A stretch of DNA of 64,000 bases, taken from positions 1,364,001-1,428,000 of the forward strand of contig MJGA01000004.1 in NCBI GenBank assembly GCA_001910725.1, written 5' to 3'. Every line of letters begins with the position of its first letter. The first letter of the stretch is position 1. The position numbers and the translations under genes were made by a program. The notes below the pieces were generated by a model. That model did not search any database and was not told the DNA's origin. It saw nothing but the letters and a program-made list of their open reading frames with translations. Of the stretch, positions 42,665-53,763 are shown piece by piece. The DNA comes from Phanerodontia chrysosporium. Its lineage: Eukaryota > Basidiomycota > Agaricomycetes > Polyporales > Phanerochaetaceae.

Positions 42665-43602
42665 AAGATTGTTGGAGGCTAAGTCAATGTATGTGTTCGA
42701 CGGGATGCACAATGTGCTTGAGAGGACATGGAGGGTCAGAGCATGTACAGTTATATAGTCATGACGGCACAGGTGAAAAAATACCCACGCGTGGCCTATA
42801 CCCTCGGGACTAGATCTCAGCGTAGCATTCCGAAATAGAAGGTATATGAAGGAGTCTTCGATCAGTATTTGAAGGAGCTGTGAAGTTCACTCAACCACGA
42901 TGGGTCGGGCTAAGCGAACCCGGGCAGACAGCCGGTTAGAACAGTAAATGATCGTCCGGCAGAAGCTCTGCATGCACGAGCATCCCTGTAATGTCAGAAC
43001 CTAGGTCAACGACAAGCCCCGAAACGAGGCACCGCGGCATGGCCAAGGGGGAGGAACAGTGGTTCGGGCGGACTGGCCAGCGATCGCCCTTCACGGGAAG
43101 GAGTGACCAAAGATAGAGAAGAGCCAGCGCAACATGAGGGGGATGACCTGAGAGACAGTGTGGTCAGACGACAAGCAGCGGGGATAGCCAGCGAGAAGTA
43201 GGAGTATGAAAGACGTCCCGCGGAAGGACGTGTGGTTGTGTCCCTGAGGCTGGACGCATAGTAGCAGGGGTTCCGAGCGCTGAGGACGGCCGAGTTGGTG
43301 AGGTATGACATCGAATGGGAGATTTATTGGACCTGGGATGAAGGGTGGGTTGCTGCCACCTGGGCGAGCTGCAGCAATAACCGTGGGGACGAGACGGAAG
43401 AGCCCGGCATATTTTCGGGCGAGATATGCGGCGGAGAAGAGAGGAAGAGGAGGTGGGGTCCGGTCGAAAAAGCGGGGGGAGGAGACCTCGATGGTCAAGG
43501 ACAACGATGCAGCAAGCCCGCGTTTCTGATGTTAAGCTCGCAGGGTAGCGCCCGCCATGCGCGCGCCTCTGTCTCTCGAGCTCCTGCTCGCGGACGTCCA
43601 CG
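42665..43602. other. Intergenic, no supported feature
   Basis: A 938-bp spacer before LST8. Overlapping frames on both strands near 43.1-43.7 kb lack motifs or consistent splice sites. Confidence 0.45.
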
Positions 43603-45158
43603 ATGCCGGCGCAGACTAGAGCTCCTGTGCAGGCTGCTCCGCGACAAGACATGTCCGTCATCCTCGTCACCGGCTCATACGACAAGGACATCCGCTTCTG
43701 GGAGGCGTGGAGCGGCATCTGCTCCAGAACAATCTCTCGAACCAACGAAACTGGTGTAAGGGCGCATGCGCTTTACGAGCCGTTTACTTCATGTTCATGC
43801 CAATCATATCGACGTGTTTCAGCAAGTAAACCGTCTCGCGATATCTCCGGAGTAAGCAAATGCCTTTGTGCCACGCGAAACGAGCCCGCTCAGCGTCCTG
43901 CCAGTAAACGTTTCCTAGCCGCCGCAATATACAAGAAGGTTCACATATACGAGATCGCGAGCAACCTTTCCACACCGGTAACGACACCCTCGCTCACCGA
44001 GGGCATGATCATGCGCCTTACGTTCGCCACAGATCCTCACGTTCGAGGGACACAACTCCAACATCACAGCCGTCTGCTTCCATAGCGAGGGGAAGTGGCT
44101 CGTCACAGGGAGCGAGGATGGGACCATTAAAATATGGGATCTACGGTGCGCTTCACGCTTTCCGTGCCCTGTCAGTGACATACGTGTTGATCCTATACAT
44201 GCAGGACCACCCACCTTCACCGAAATTATGACAACGAAGCACCAGGTACCGATCCTCTCCTATCGGTCTAGACACCGACCCCAACTGCCTATTCATCTCC
44301 AGTAAACGATGTTGTGGTCCACCCAACCAAGGCGAACTTATTTCGTGCGATCAAGCGGGAAGAATCAAGCAATGGGACCTGTCAGAGAACGTATGCACGC
44401 ACGAATTAGTACGTTAAAGACCCACGATCGCGCAACGCTGTTCTCAATTTGGCATCTTAGACACCTGCAGGTGATATTCCGATGCGCTCCATCAGCCTTG
44501 CTTCAGACGGGTCTTGTCTTGTAGCTGGTAATAACAAGGTAAGTACATGCAGGTTCTGTTTCTGCATCTGCTGGTGGAGAGTTTGATGTCTTGTTCAGGG
44601 GAAATGCTATGTTTGGAAGATCAACGATGAGCGGTCGGAGTTACCCAGATTTCAGGCAGTGACGAAATTCCAGGCTCACAATAAGTATCTGACTCGATGT
44701 CTGCTGAGCCCAGACGTGAAGTGAGTCTGTTCGAATTTGACTTCTGGCAAACACAGAGACGAACATGAATTGACTCAACATCTTGTCCAGGTACCTGGCG
44801 ACCTGCTCTGCCGATACGACAGTGAAGATCTGGTCAATATCACCAAACTACGAGTTCAAGCTGGAAAAGATCTTGCAAGGCCATCAGCGATGGGTTTGGG
44901 ATTGCGCTTTCAGTGCGGACTCGGCGTATCTAGTTACAGGTGCGTCCATTTCATCTACTGACCCTACAGGGGTAACGAAGAACCTCAGCTTCATCGGATC
45001 ACACTGCGCGACTTTGGGAGATGGCTTCGGGTGAAACAGTACGGCAGTACAATGGCCACCACAAAGGTTCCAGATCACTCCCTCGAACGTGTGGTTCCAC
45101 GCTGACTCCCTTCCACCTAGCTGCTGTATGTTGTGCTCTGCATGACGGAGCGGGTTAG
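43603..45158 (+). CDS. LST8: WD40 protein LST8 (TOR complex subunit)
   Basis: LST8 (mLST8/GbetaL) is a seven-bladed WD40 propeller that stabilises the TOR kinase in TORC1 and TORC2. Eleven exons (43603-43755, 43823-43851, 43905-43977, 44033-44145, 44205-44245, 44303-44408, 44461-44538, 44599-44720, 44791-44939, 44989-45066, 45121-45158) give about 326 aa, or 310 from the second Met (43651), which matches the family start [19 protein letters not shown]. Blade signatures are [92 protein letters not shown] and [21 protein letters not shown] base is missing at 44321-44324 (HPNQGEL read as HPTKAN). All other junctions keep phase. Confidence 0.93.
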
Positions 45159-48100
45159 CCGTCGCGATATGCATCGAATTCCAGCCGCGGTTCGCTTTCA
45201 TCGTGGTGGACGGCCACCCTGTTCTTTCTTCTTGTCCCGCACTTCTCATACCCATGGACACTGCGCTGCTCCGTTGTCGTTGTGGAGGAGCAGCGCATCT
45301 CAACTGACGAGAATCCATCTTTGTTTCGGAGGTTTTAGCATTGTACGTCACGAACTTGTAAATGAAATGCGAAAACCTGATACTGCTTCCTCGCCGCTGG
45401 CATTAAGTCTAGGCATTCGCGGTCTGTGACGCAAGGTGGCAGACACTCCTCTGCCTCGCGATTGCGTTGAGGACGAATCTGATAGAAATCGTATTGCACT
45501 TCCTGATGGCTTGATTCTGGGGTCAATCTGCCTCGTGCTGTTTAGCATTGGCCTGTCAACGCGAATTCCTGACTGCCGGGCTCCAGCGGCAGGTATCTTC
45601 TCCTTCTTCTGCTCCTCGCGGGAAGCCTTCGGCGATGTTCGTTGACTAACAGTTGGCTCGTTTCAGCGAGGGTATGCGAAGCCCGCTACGGGCCGCGGCA
45701 ATGGCCCTTCGCGCGCATAGGGCGAGCAGCTGGCCTTCTGGACGGTGGTGCCTCCGTGGGGCAGGAGCTAGGAGTCAAGGACACTGCCTGACAACGGCAT
45801 GCGAAGTGCTGTCTAAGGAGCTGTTAAGGAGGTGCGGGAGTTTCCTGCCCTTGTTGGTATTAATCTCCATCGACTTGGGCCAACGTTCCAAGGGCTCTTA
45901 CACGCGCACACCATCTTCAGACCAGGTTCGGGAAGCGTCGCTCAACCCAAAGTGCAGAAGGGGATACGCTCTTGAACCCTTACCCTGACCTATTCGTGTC
46001 AGGCTAGCGTAAGCCCTGGCATGGCTGTGCGGTGCGGAGTGTCGCTGGGCAACTTGCACACCCCGCTGAACACTTCCCCTGCGCACTTTTCTGCTTTTCT
46101 GCTGAGTCCGGTCGGTCGGAACATTGCACTCGCCGTCGGCCACGCGGCTGGACGGGCCACGGACAGTGCGCCCTGTCGGAAATACCCTTGCATGCGTTGG
46201 CGGGCCTGCCTCCTCCAGAAACCTCGGGAGAAGAAAATTGGCGCAGGCTGGGCACGTCGAGGATAATATGCTGAGGTTTTCTACGAAGTTCGCACTGATA
46301 TTGGCGCCCGAGTGCGTTCGACGAGTGCTGCCCGTGGAATTATGCGTTCTCCGGCACGAGAGATCGACCGCCGTCGCGAGAAGCATGATGTTCACACGTT
46401 GAACAAATGGCCTGAATATCTCAAGTCTACCTCCGCTCGCAAAGTTCTGATTTCGCTCTTCCTAGCAGGCAAATATTGTATGATCCTAGAATGTCGGTTG
46501 CCGCGAGGTGCGCCCGCACAAACGGTCTGCGAGATACATGGGATGGGGTAGTCTCCTGGTGCGTGTTTGCGCTATCTAACCTTCGCGCAGTGCGTGGCTC
46601 TCGGAACGCAATGAGGCGCATGGAAGCTTCGGGTCAGTCACGCCCCGTCAAGAAGGCATCGATATCTTGCATTCCCGATTGCAGATAGCCTCTGTTTTCG
46701 GCGGCAGCTCCGTTCTCATGCCCGGACAACGTGGAAAGAGTCGTGCGCCCGGTCGTGCCGAGGGGCGCGTACCTCTCGCAGCAGCCGCAGTTGTGGCGCT
46801 TGTGCGCGGATATCCTCTGCGTCCATTGTTCTCAAAAACCGTCATTATCAAGCAGGGCACAACCCACCTGTCCCTCCGACACTCGCTACGCTATGCACGA
46901 TGCACCGCCCGCAGTGCCACTACGCCGGCCCCCTGTTCGATTGGCAAAGGGGATCGGCTCGGAGGTTCATCAATCGCGAGGTTCTCCTTGGAGAAGAAAA
47001 AAAAGGAGACGGCGAGTCAGACCCTGAGCAGGCCAGGCAATGTGTTTTGTTGCTGATACATGACCTACAGGCACCTGTGTAGCACGATGTGCTTCGGTGC
47101 ACATCGCTGCGATCAATTATCGATTCGGAGCTGCTGCCAGCCCTCGACAATCGGAGCCAACTGCATTACTCGTTGGTCAGTTCTGCTCGGAGCTGCTCCA
47201 CCTCGTCCTCCACCTGGCTGTGCCGCTGATGCATGCGTTCCAGGTCCACGGACTCGTCAACGATTTACTCCTGTGGGGTGATCGTTGCTAAACGATCTCG
47301 ATGACAGGCCGCCCTCCTACAGACGGACGTGGTGAGCAATCTGCACTCAGCCCCCCAACGCGCTATATTGTGGCGGTCACCGTATAGCGCATAAATCCGA
47401 GTCTTGCGCTTGCCTGTGGGCAGCGCATTGACGTCCGTTGCAGGCACGCATGCGCTCGGCACCAATACACAGTGCTACCCTCTTCGAAGCTCGCGGGAGA
47501 CGTAGGCGGCTTCGTATGCACGGCACAAGGGCCCTCCCGCCGCCGACGATTACGGGCGCACAATGGCAACCTGAGACTCATGTTTCTCAGAGCACTGTCG
47601 CGCAGATCTGTCAGGCTCCAGCAAACAGGTGTTTACGTCAATATGATAAGCCTTCGCATGGGTCAGCTGAGCGACTGCAGCATGAATCGGCATCGAGGGT
47701 GAGTGCTGCATTCGTCCTTATTGATCTGTATTCGGATGCACGGCTACTTGATCTTCACCGCGATAACTCCTTTCATTCCTCTCCGTCCGTGGGTTAGGGC
47801 TAAACGGCGCGCATATCCGCGTCGGAGCCATTGTGCAGATTTCAGGCTGCGAGCGAGCTCGATCGCCGTCCTGCGCTGTACGTACGGCTCAGTCACCGCG
47901 CAGCGGCGAGCAACGCATTCTGGCCCAGCCACTGTAGGGCCAAGCAAGCAGACGCAGCCCACCGCCACGTCGTCGGACCCCTTGGCGCGTCGGAGTCTTT
48001 AGACACCAGCGGAGTTTGGCGACCCACGTACTTTAGCTCCCCAGCATTGTCCTTGCGCGCAGGCAACGCGCATCCTATATGGCCGAGGCCGAGGCCCTCG

Positions 48101-48829
48101 TCCGTTCATGCGGCGGCCGCCCGGCGTGCCGCTATGAACGCGTCCAGGGCACCCGCGGCTCGCCGTGCGGTGCACCCTGGACACTCAGATATTGCGCCTG
48201 CCCGCGCGGGTCTTTGCCGGCGAGCCCCGCGGGAATGAAGCCGGCGGGCAGGTCGCGGCGGGCGAGGCACACTAAGCCTTGCCCCAGAGCAATCGCCGTC
48301 TCGCCTGCTCCATTCTGTGCGCGGTCCCGGACCATCGCACTGCGCAGGCTGCACGGTGGTCGCTCGCCGCCCCCGAGTGTGCAGTGCGTGCGGCACCCTT
48401 GGGCGAGAATAATGGCCCCCTCCCACTGCTCTACTACACCTTCCTATTTGGAATGATCGCCAGTGTTGTCGCACGTTGTTCGGCGGAAGTGCTGTTAAGG
48501 TTCCTTCATCGACTGTCGTGGTAGACTCGTCATTAGCATCGTCCAACGGTAACGTTGCAGGCCCAAGCGAGCTGTCCACTCGACGACCCCGAGAGGATCG
48601 GCCGGAAAGACCGGTGCTTGTGTTCGATACAATCGGTGCTCACGTCCAAAGGGGGAGTCGCGACACGCAGTCGGTGACGAACGAGCTGTGCTGCTATTTT
48701 TTTGCGAATATATTACCAGTAAATGATCGACTACGATGGTGAGTACATTATTGTCGAGAGATGCAGCGAGATGCTAGAAAGCCAGATAGGCAGCAAAGCG
48801 AGACAATAGTCGCCCAAGGATGTGTACTC
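45159..48829. other. 3.7-kb stretch without supported genes
   Basis: Many short frames occur on both strands but none has family motifs or a chain of consistent introns. No long repeats or RNA-gene signatures were seen. It lies between the convergent ends of LST8 and ECO1. Confidence 0.4.
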
Positions 48830-50041
48830 TCATTCTTCGAATACTCGGCCGTTACCTCCTGCCCATTTCTCGAGCACCATTCCGCCAAGTCCAGTCGGCT
48901 GACTGAACGCCACCTCGCCCTTCTTCGGATCCAGGGGGCATCCCAAAATGAAGTTATTTGCCGCAGCTGTCAGCAGCGCAGTCGCTACGCCCTGGCGGCG
49001 ATGGCTGCTTGAGACAAAGAGGCGGGGGATGCCCAGCGGCGTTGGCAGCGGAGTCGGAAGGAGACGGATCGCGGAAGAGGGGTCCTTTGCGATCTCGGCG
49101 TCGGAGCAGTCTGAGCAGTCTCGCGGCGCTATGGCCATTGCGGACGAGATGCGCTGTGCGATGACACATCCCACGATTTTCTCGCGGTGTACGCTTGTGG
49201 AGGACGATGTAGAGGGCTTGGAGCTTAATAGAAAGAGATAAGCTTTCGATGCCTGCAAGCTCTCGGGAGCCATGGCAGGCGCAGAGAGTGTGATGTTGAT
49301 AGTATCAAGGAGAGTCGAGAGCTGTGTGTATGCAGTTTGGTCAGCGACCGCGACCGACTAGCGGGAACTTTGGGGTATATTAGTCACCTTGCTGCCAACC
49401 TTACCTCCAGCATCAGCTCTGAAGCAGATGATCCGTCCTTTGGCCCCGTTCTTGAGTTTGACATCAGCGGCGACCTCCTCGACTTGCACCTTGCCGTTGC
49501 GGGCCTCTTTCTCCTCCTCTTTTCCCCACTCCATGCCTTTCTGCACCCGAGCGCAGTGTGCGCGGTGCAGGCTTTCGTCATCGGGGGCACCGCGTGTGTA
49601 CGTAAGGGCGCAGAGGGCGCACGTCCGGAGCACAGTGGTATCAAGGGCAAAGTGGAGCTGGGTGAGCTTTGGTTTCTCCGGTGCCTTTGCGCTCGCCTTT
49701 GCTTTCGGCTTCCGCTTGAGCGTCGGCTCGCGCACCCACGCGGAGAGCGTGCCTGCGGCCGGCCTGGACGATGACGCAGATGAGCATATAGCTTTCCTCG
49801 CCTGCGGCGCGTTGACGGAGAGGTCCTCGAGGGACGTGCGTTTGCGTTTCAGCCGGGGCGAGGCGCTGCTGCCGCGCTCGGGGCCGTCGTGGCTGTGGCC
49901 ATCGTCGTCGTCACTGTCGGCGGCGACGTCGGCTGGCTTCGGCGGAGGGGACGAGAGCAGCGAGGAGGCCTGCAAGGAGGACGGCTGGAGGAGATGTCTA
50001 GGGGGCCGCGAGGCGTACGTGCGTTTGACGCGGGCGGACAT
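48830..50041 (-). CDS. ECO1: Cohesin acetyltransferase ECO1
   Basis: ECO1/ESCO acetylates the Smc3 head to lock sister-chromatid cohesion in S phase. Two exons (49388-50041, 48830-49321) separated by a 66-nt intron (49322-49387, donor GTGACT) join in phase to 381 aa. A disordered, basic and Ser-rich N-terminal half is followed by TQLHFAL and the C2H2-type finger CALC with H159 and H162 (residues 141-162, CALCALTYTRGAPDDESLH). The catalytic half has VGCVIAQRIS, GIPRLFVSSSHRRQGVATAL (acetyl-CoA loop RRQGVA), AAANNFILG and the C-terminal VAFSQPTGLGGMVLEKWAG, all ECO1 signatures. A short VREPTLKR-like segment before the finger may be a PCNA or Smc3 contact, but I saw no clear PIP box. Confidence 0.92.
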
Positions 50042-50250
50042 GGATGGTGGGGGCAGGAGGCAAGCACGCGCCAAACACGTGATCCTGTTGACTTTGTGGC
50101 GTTCTCGATCGCTCTTTGGCGCCCAGGACAACATCCTAATATTGATACAAACGGTCCTCGAGCTGCTACCAGTACATATCTCCAATAATGACTATAAGTC
50201 AACCTTTCTTTTCCTCGCTTCGCATACCAGAGCGAAGACTAGCACTCCCA

Positions 50251-53200
50251 TTACCGGGTCCAGGCAGTCACAGTGGACTGCAGCCAAATCTGTGAGTCCA
50301 CGGGCGAGTCAAGAACGAGAGCCACGTACCTGGAAGCCGTTAGCATTCTGACTCTGCGGAATAACTGCCTGCCCGCCGACGCTCAGCTGATGCGTGACGC
50401 CGACGGTCGACAGGCTGTACACCGAGATCGTGCTGCCGCTGTCGATGTTCAAGATCTGGTCCTGGCACGAGCTGCTGTCCAGGCACGCCTGCCCATAATT
50501 CTGGAAGAAGCTGTACAGCCCCGCTCCTGTCCAAAAAATCCCACGGTCAGCCATCACCGACGGCCAGCACGGGCAGAGACGGAGACACACCGAACACGAG
50601 GATGTTCTTCGAGTTCTGCACGACCAGCGCCCACGCTGACGGCTGGTTGCCCAGGTTCGGGTCGCCAATCGCAGTGTTCACCGAGAACGGCGCGGGCTGC
50701 GCCGGCGACGGTTGGTAGTATGGCTGTGGGCGTGCCCGCGTCAGCGATCCTCATGATTGCGCCCGAACCCCGGCAGACGCACCGTCTCGGTCTGGATCAG
50801 GCCCATGTAGTGGTTCGCCGCGTTGTGCAGGTTATACTGGTACAGTGTGTGATGCTCGACGGCGGTGCCAACGAGCCACACGGACCTTGCGACTCGCTCA
50901 GGAGTCCGCGGCCAGCAAAGATGGTGAGCTGCTCGCCACTGCCGTCCAGGTCGTGATCGGCGACCCAGACCCAGGTGCCCTGCCAGACAGCCAGGATCAG
51001 CAATGTAGGCGCGGAAAGGATGGGGACTCCGAGTACCTCGAGATAGGCGTTTGATCCTGACGTGAGGTGGAGCGTCATGAATGCAGCGGTACATTGGGTG
51101 GTGTCCGAGCCTGAAGGACAGTTCGACTGAAGGTTCGTGCCGGCAGCTGTCACAGAAAAAAGGCTGCTTAGGTCTATTTTGACAGTTAGTTGGATGGTGG
51201 GAGACGTACCGCCGCCCAGACGGAAATGGGTGTCCCACATGCCAGCGCCTCCCTGGGTAGGCGAGTTGACGTTCCATTCCATCACAATAGCGCCAGGAGC
51301 TAGAAGGCCGGTCAGCGCGACGCGAGGGCAGATGGAGAGTTCCACGGCTAACCTGGTCCCTTTGTCGTGAAGACAATATCGGTGATCTCGAGGATGCCAG
51401 ACGATCCCGGGGCGCCGGCCTGGACCATGACCGTCGGGCTGTTCATATTCGAGAACGCCGAGCCCCCGCCCATGATCACCGACCAGCCCTCGCCGACCAT
51501 TTGAGTGCCCGCCGGGATCTTAAGCGTGCTGGTGATGTAGTAAACTCTGCGGTGCGCATCTCATGAGCCAACGCACATATCGAGCACAGCGTAGACGATG
51601 CTCACCCGGCGTCGAAGAAGATGATCTTGCAGCCCGCAAACTGTAGATCCCCGCATGAGACCGGACCACGTCAACTGCCACCCGAGACGCCGGACGCACC
51701 TGGTTGAAGACGTTCTGCAGCGCGGCGGTGTCATCGGTCTTGCCGTCACCCTTCGCGCCCTGGCTCTTCACGCTGACGAACTGGCTGACGGCGTAGTTCG
51801 CGTACTGCGGGTGTGTCCTGCCAAAGATCCTGCCCGAGCCGTCGAGGAGGCTGCCCGCCTTCGTCGGCGCGGGAATGTTCGACTTGACGAATTTTGCGCT
51901 CGAGCTCGTGCCGCTGTAGATGTTGCCCTGGCCCCAGCTCTGGATCGTCGTCGTGCCGCCCGCGAGCACGGTCTGTCCGCCGACGACACCGACGGCGGTG
52001 GGCACGTTTTGCAGGTTGATGTTGTTCAGGACAAGCGAGCCGGCGAGCGAGTTCGAGGGCTGGCTGTTTCGGACAAAGATGGGCGTGTTGATGACAGTGG
52101 CATCGATTACCGCGATGGCTCCAACGGTCTGCAGGCGAGGCAGTTCATGAGCGATCGCCGATAAGGTTGAGGCAAGGTTGAACGTACCTGCGACGCCTGC
52201 GTGGTCCGCCAGTAGAGAGGTCGAAGCCGACCTGGCAGTTGTTGACTATATGGAGTCAGCACAGAAGAGCCTTGAGCATCGAGATCTGCTTACTAGTGAC
52301 ACCCTGGAAGGTCCAGCCTATCGCACAGCGAGGGAGGTTAGCTTCGATCATGCATTGAACAGCTTGCGTATGACTTGCCCCAGTTCCAAATGGAGAACAC
52401 AGCTGGTCGGGGGCACGCGATGAGCAACCGATCACAAGACGTACTGTATCATGGGACATACCAGTGTTCGCGTTGTTCACAGTTATGTTGCGGACGGTGA
52501 ACCTGAAACAATTAAAGTCAGCCAGGCCTCGTGATCACGAGCAATCTGTGCCACTCACTGCTGGTTGCCGACCCAGATACCGTACTTGCCTACACGCCTA
52601 TGTGAGGACCGAGCTCACGGCTCAGGCACGCTGTCGTGCTTACCTCCGTTGAATACGAGATCTGACAGCCCCAAGATCAATTCGGGTCCCACAATGCCCA
52701 ATCAAATTCGGACTTACCGCCCATGAAACCACCACTGCCGTTTTCCATGAACATGCCTAGCAACCAATGAGATCTGCGATCACCGCCACAGGCGATATGA
52801 CCGACCTTGGTGGTTGTTACCAGCCGCGGTGCTCATCTCGACGACGATGTTCATGAGGGACGTTGCTTGCGAGACCTGCCAGTGCAGACCGGTCGCCGAT
52901 GCGGAGGCAGGCATCCTGGTGAGGTCGATGACAAAGTTACGAACGCTCCGGAAGAAGTTGTTCTGGTTGACTGTTGAAGCAGAGAGGTCAGGAAGGAGTT
53001 GTGGCCCTCACACGGCGTCGGCACATACCGTAGTACTGAGCACCCCCGCCGCCGGGAATGTAGGGGTCAGCATCTACATTCCTATCAGCATGCTACTTAT
53101 GGTGCCACAGAAGAGATACACACCGATGACAGCCATGCCGTTGAAGTTGGCAGAAGCAAGAAGGGTTGGAGGCTTGCGGGCATCACCAATGAGCTGGGTG

Positions 53201-53763
53201 TAGTACAAGGCGATGATCGGCGTCGAGACGAGGTAGGTCCTGTCAGCAGCGAATACAGTCAGCTTCCACAGAGACCAAGCGACGTCGACTAGCACGCGTA
53301 CCCAGATGGGAAGTAGACAACAGCGGGGGACGTGGTAGATGACTGGCATCCGAGGCCGCACCGGGCACCCGCGGAGATAGCAGCACTGGGGACGCGTCGG
53401 TCAGCGCGCTGGCATCGTGCACGCATACACGCCACTCACTTGATGGCGGCGGTATCGTCCGTGACACCGTCGCCCTTCGCGCCAAAGTCTTTGACGTTCC
53501 GGAAGACCTGGTACGTGCTAGCGTCCGAGTTCAGCGGCGCTGTTCCCTGGGACGCGCAAACCATTCGTCAACGATCGTGCATCGCGGCGGCGGCGGCGCG
53601 GGACGCGCACCTGGTGCTTGATGGTCTCAAGCCAGAAGGGGTCGTTGGGGCCTGCGGTGCCCGCGCCGAGCGGCGACGAGCACGTCGAGCCGAGGGCCGA
53701 CGCGAGGAGCGTCGACTGGGCTAGGAAGCCGAGGACAATGAGGAAGAGGTGTTTGAAAAACAT
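50251..53763 (-). CDS. Secreted glycoside hydrolase family 55 exo-beta-1,3-glucanase
   Basis: GH55 enzymes release glucose or gentiobiose from laminarin and cell-wall beta-1,3-glucan. Twenty-two exons give about 785 aa, near the family norm of 770. The signal peptide is MFFKHLFLIVLGFLAQSTLL with cleavage near ASALG. Two right-handed beta-helix (pectate-lyase-like) repeats each begin VKDFGAKGDGVTDDTAAI and VKSQGAKGDGKTDDTAAL. EWNVNSPTQGGAGMWDTHFR and HHTLYQYNLHNAANHYMGL belong to the second helix and catalytic groove. The first exons are 53611-53763, 53440-53546, 53302-53385 and 53124-53239; the last are 50591-50723, 50330-50526 and 50251-50289. Intron 52318-52378 is GC-AG (GCAAGT), and introns 51174-51209 (36 nt) and 50290-50329 (40 nt) are very short. 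Bases are missing at about 52206 and 50882. Confidence 0.93.

Noticed and set aside
49389..50351. 320-codon plus-strand frame over ECO1
   Set aside because: Antisense of the ECO1 first exon, with no motif and no splice logic.
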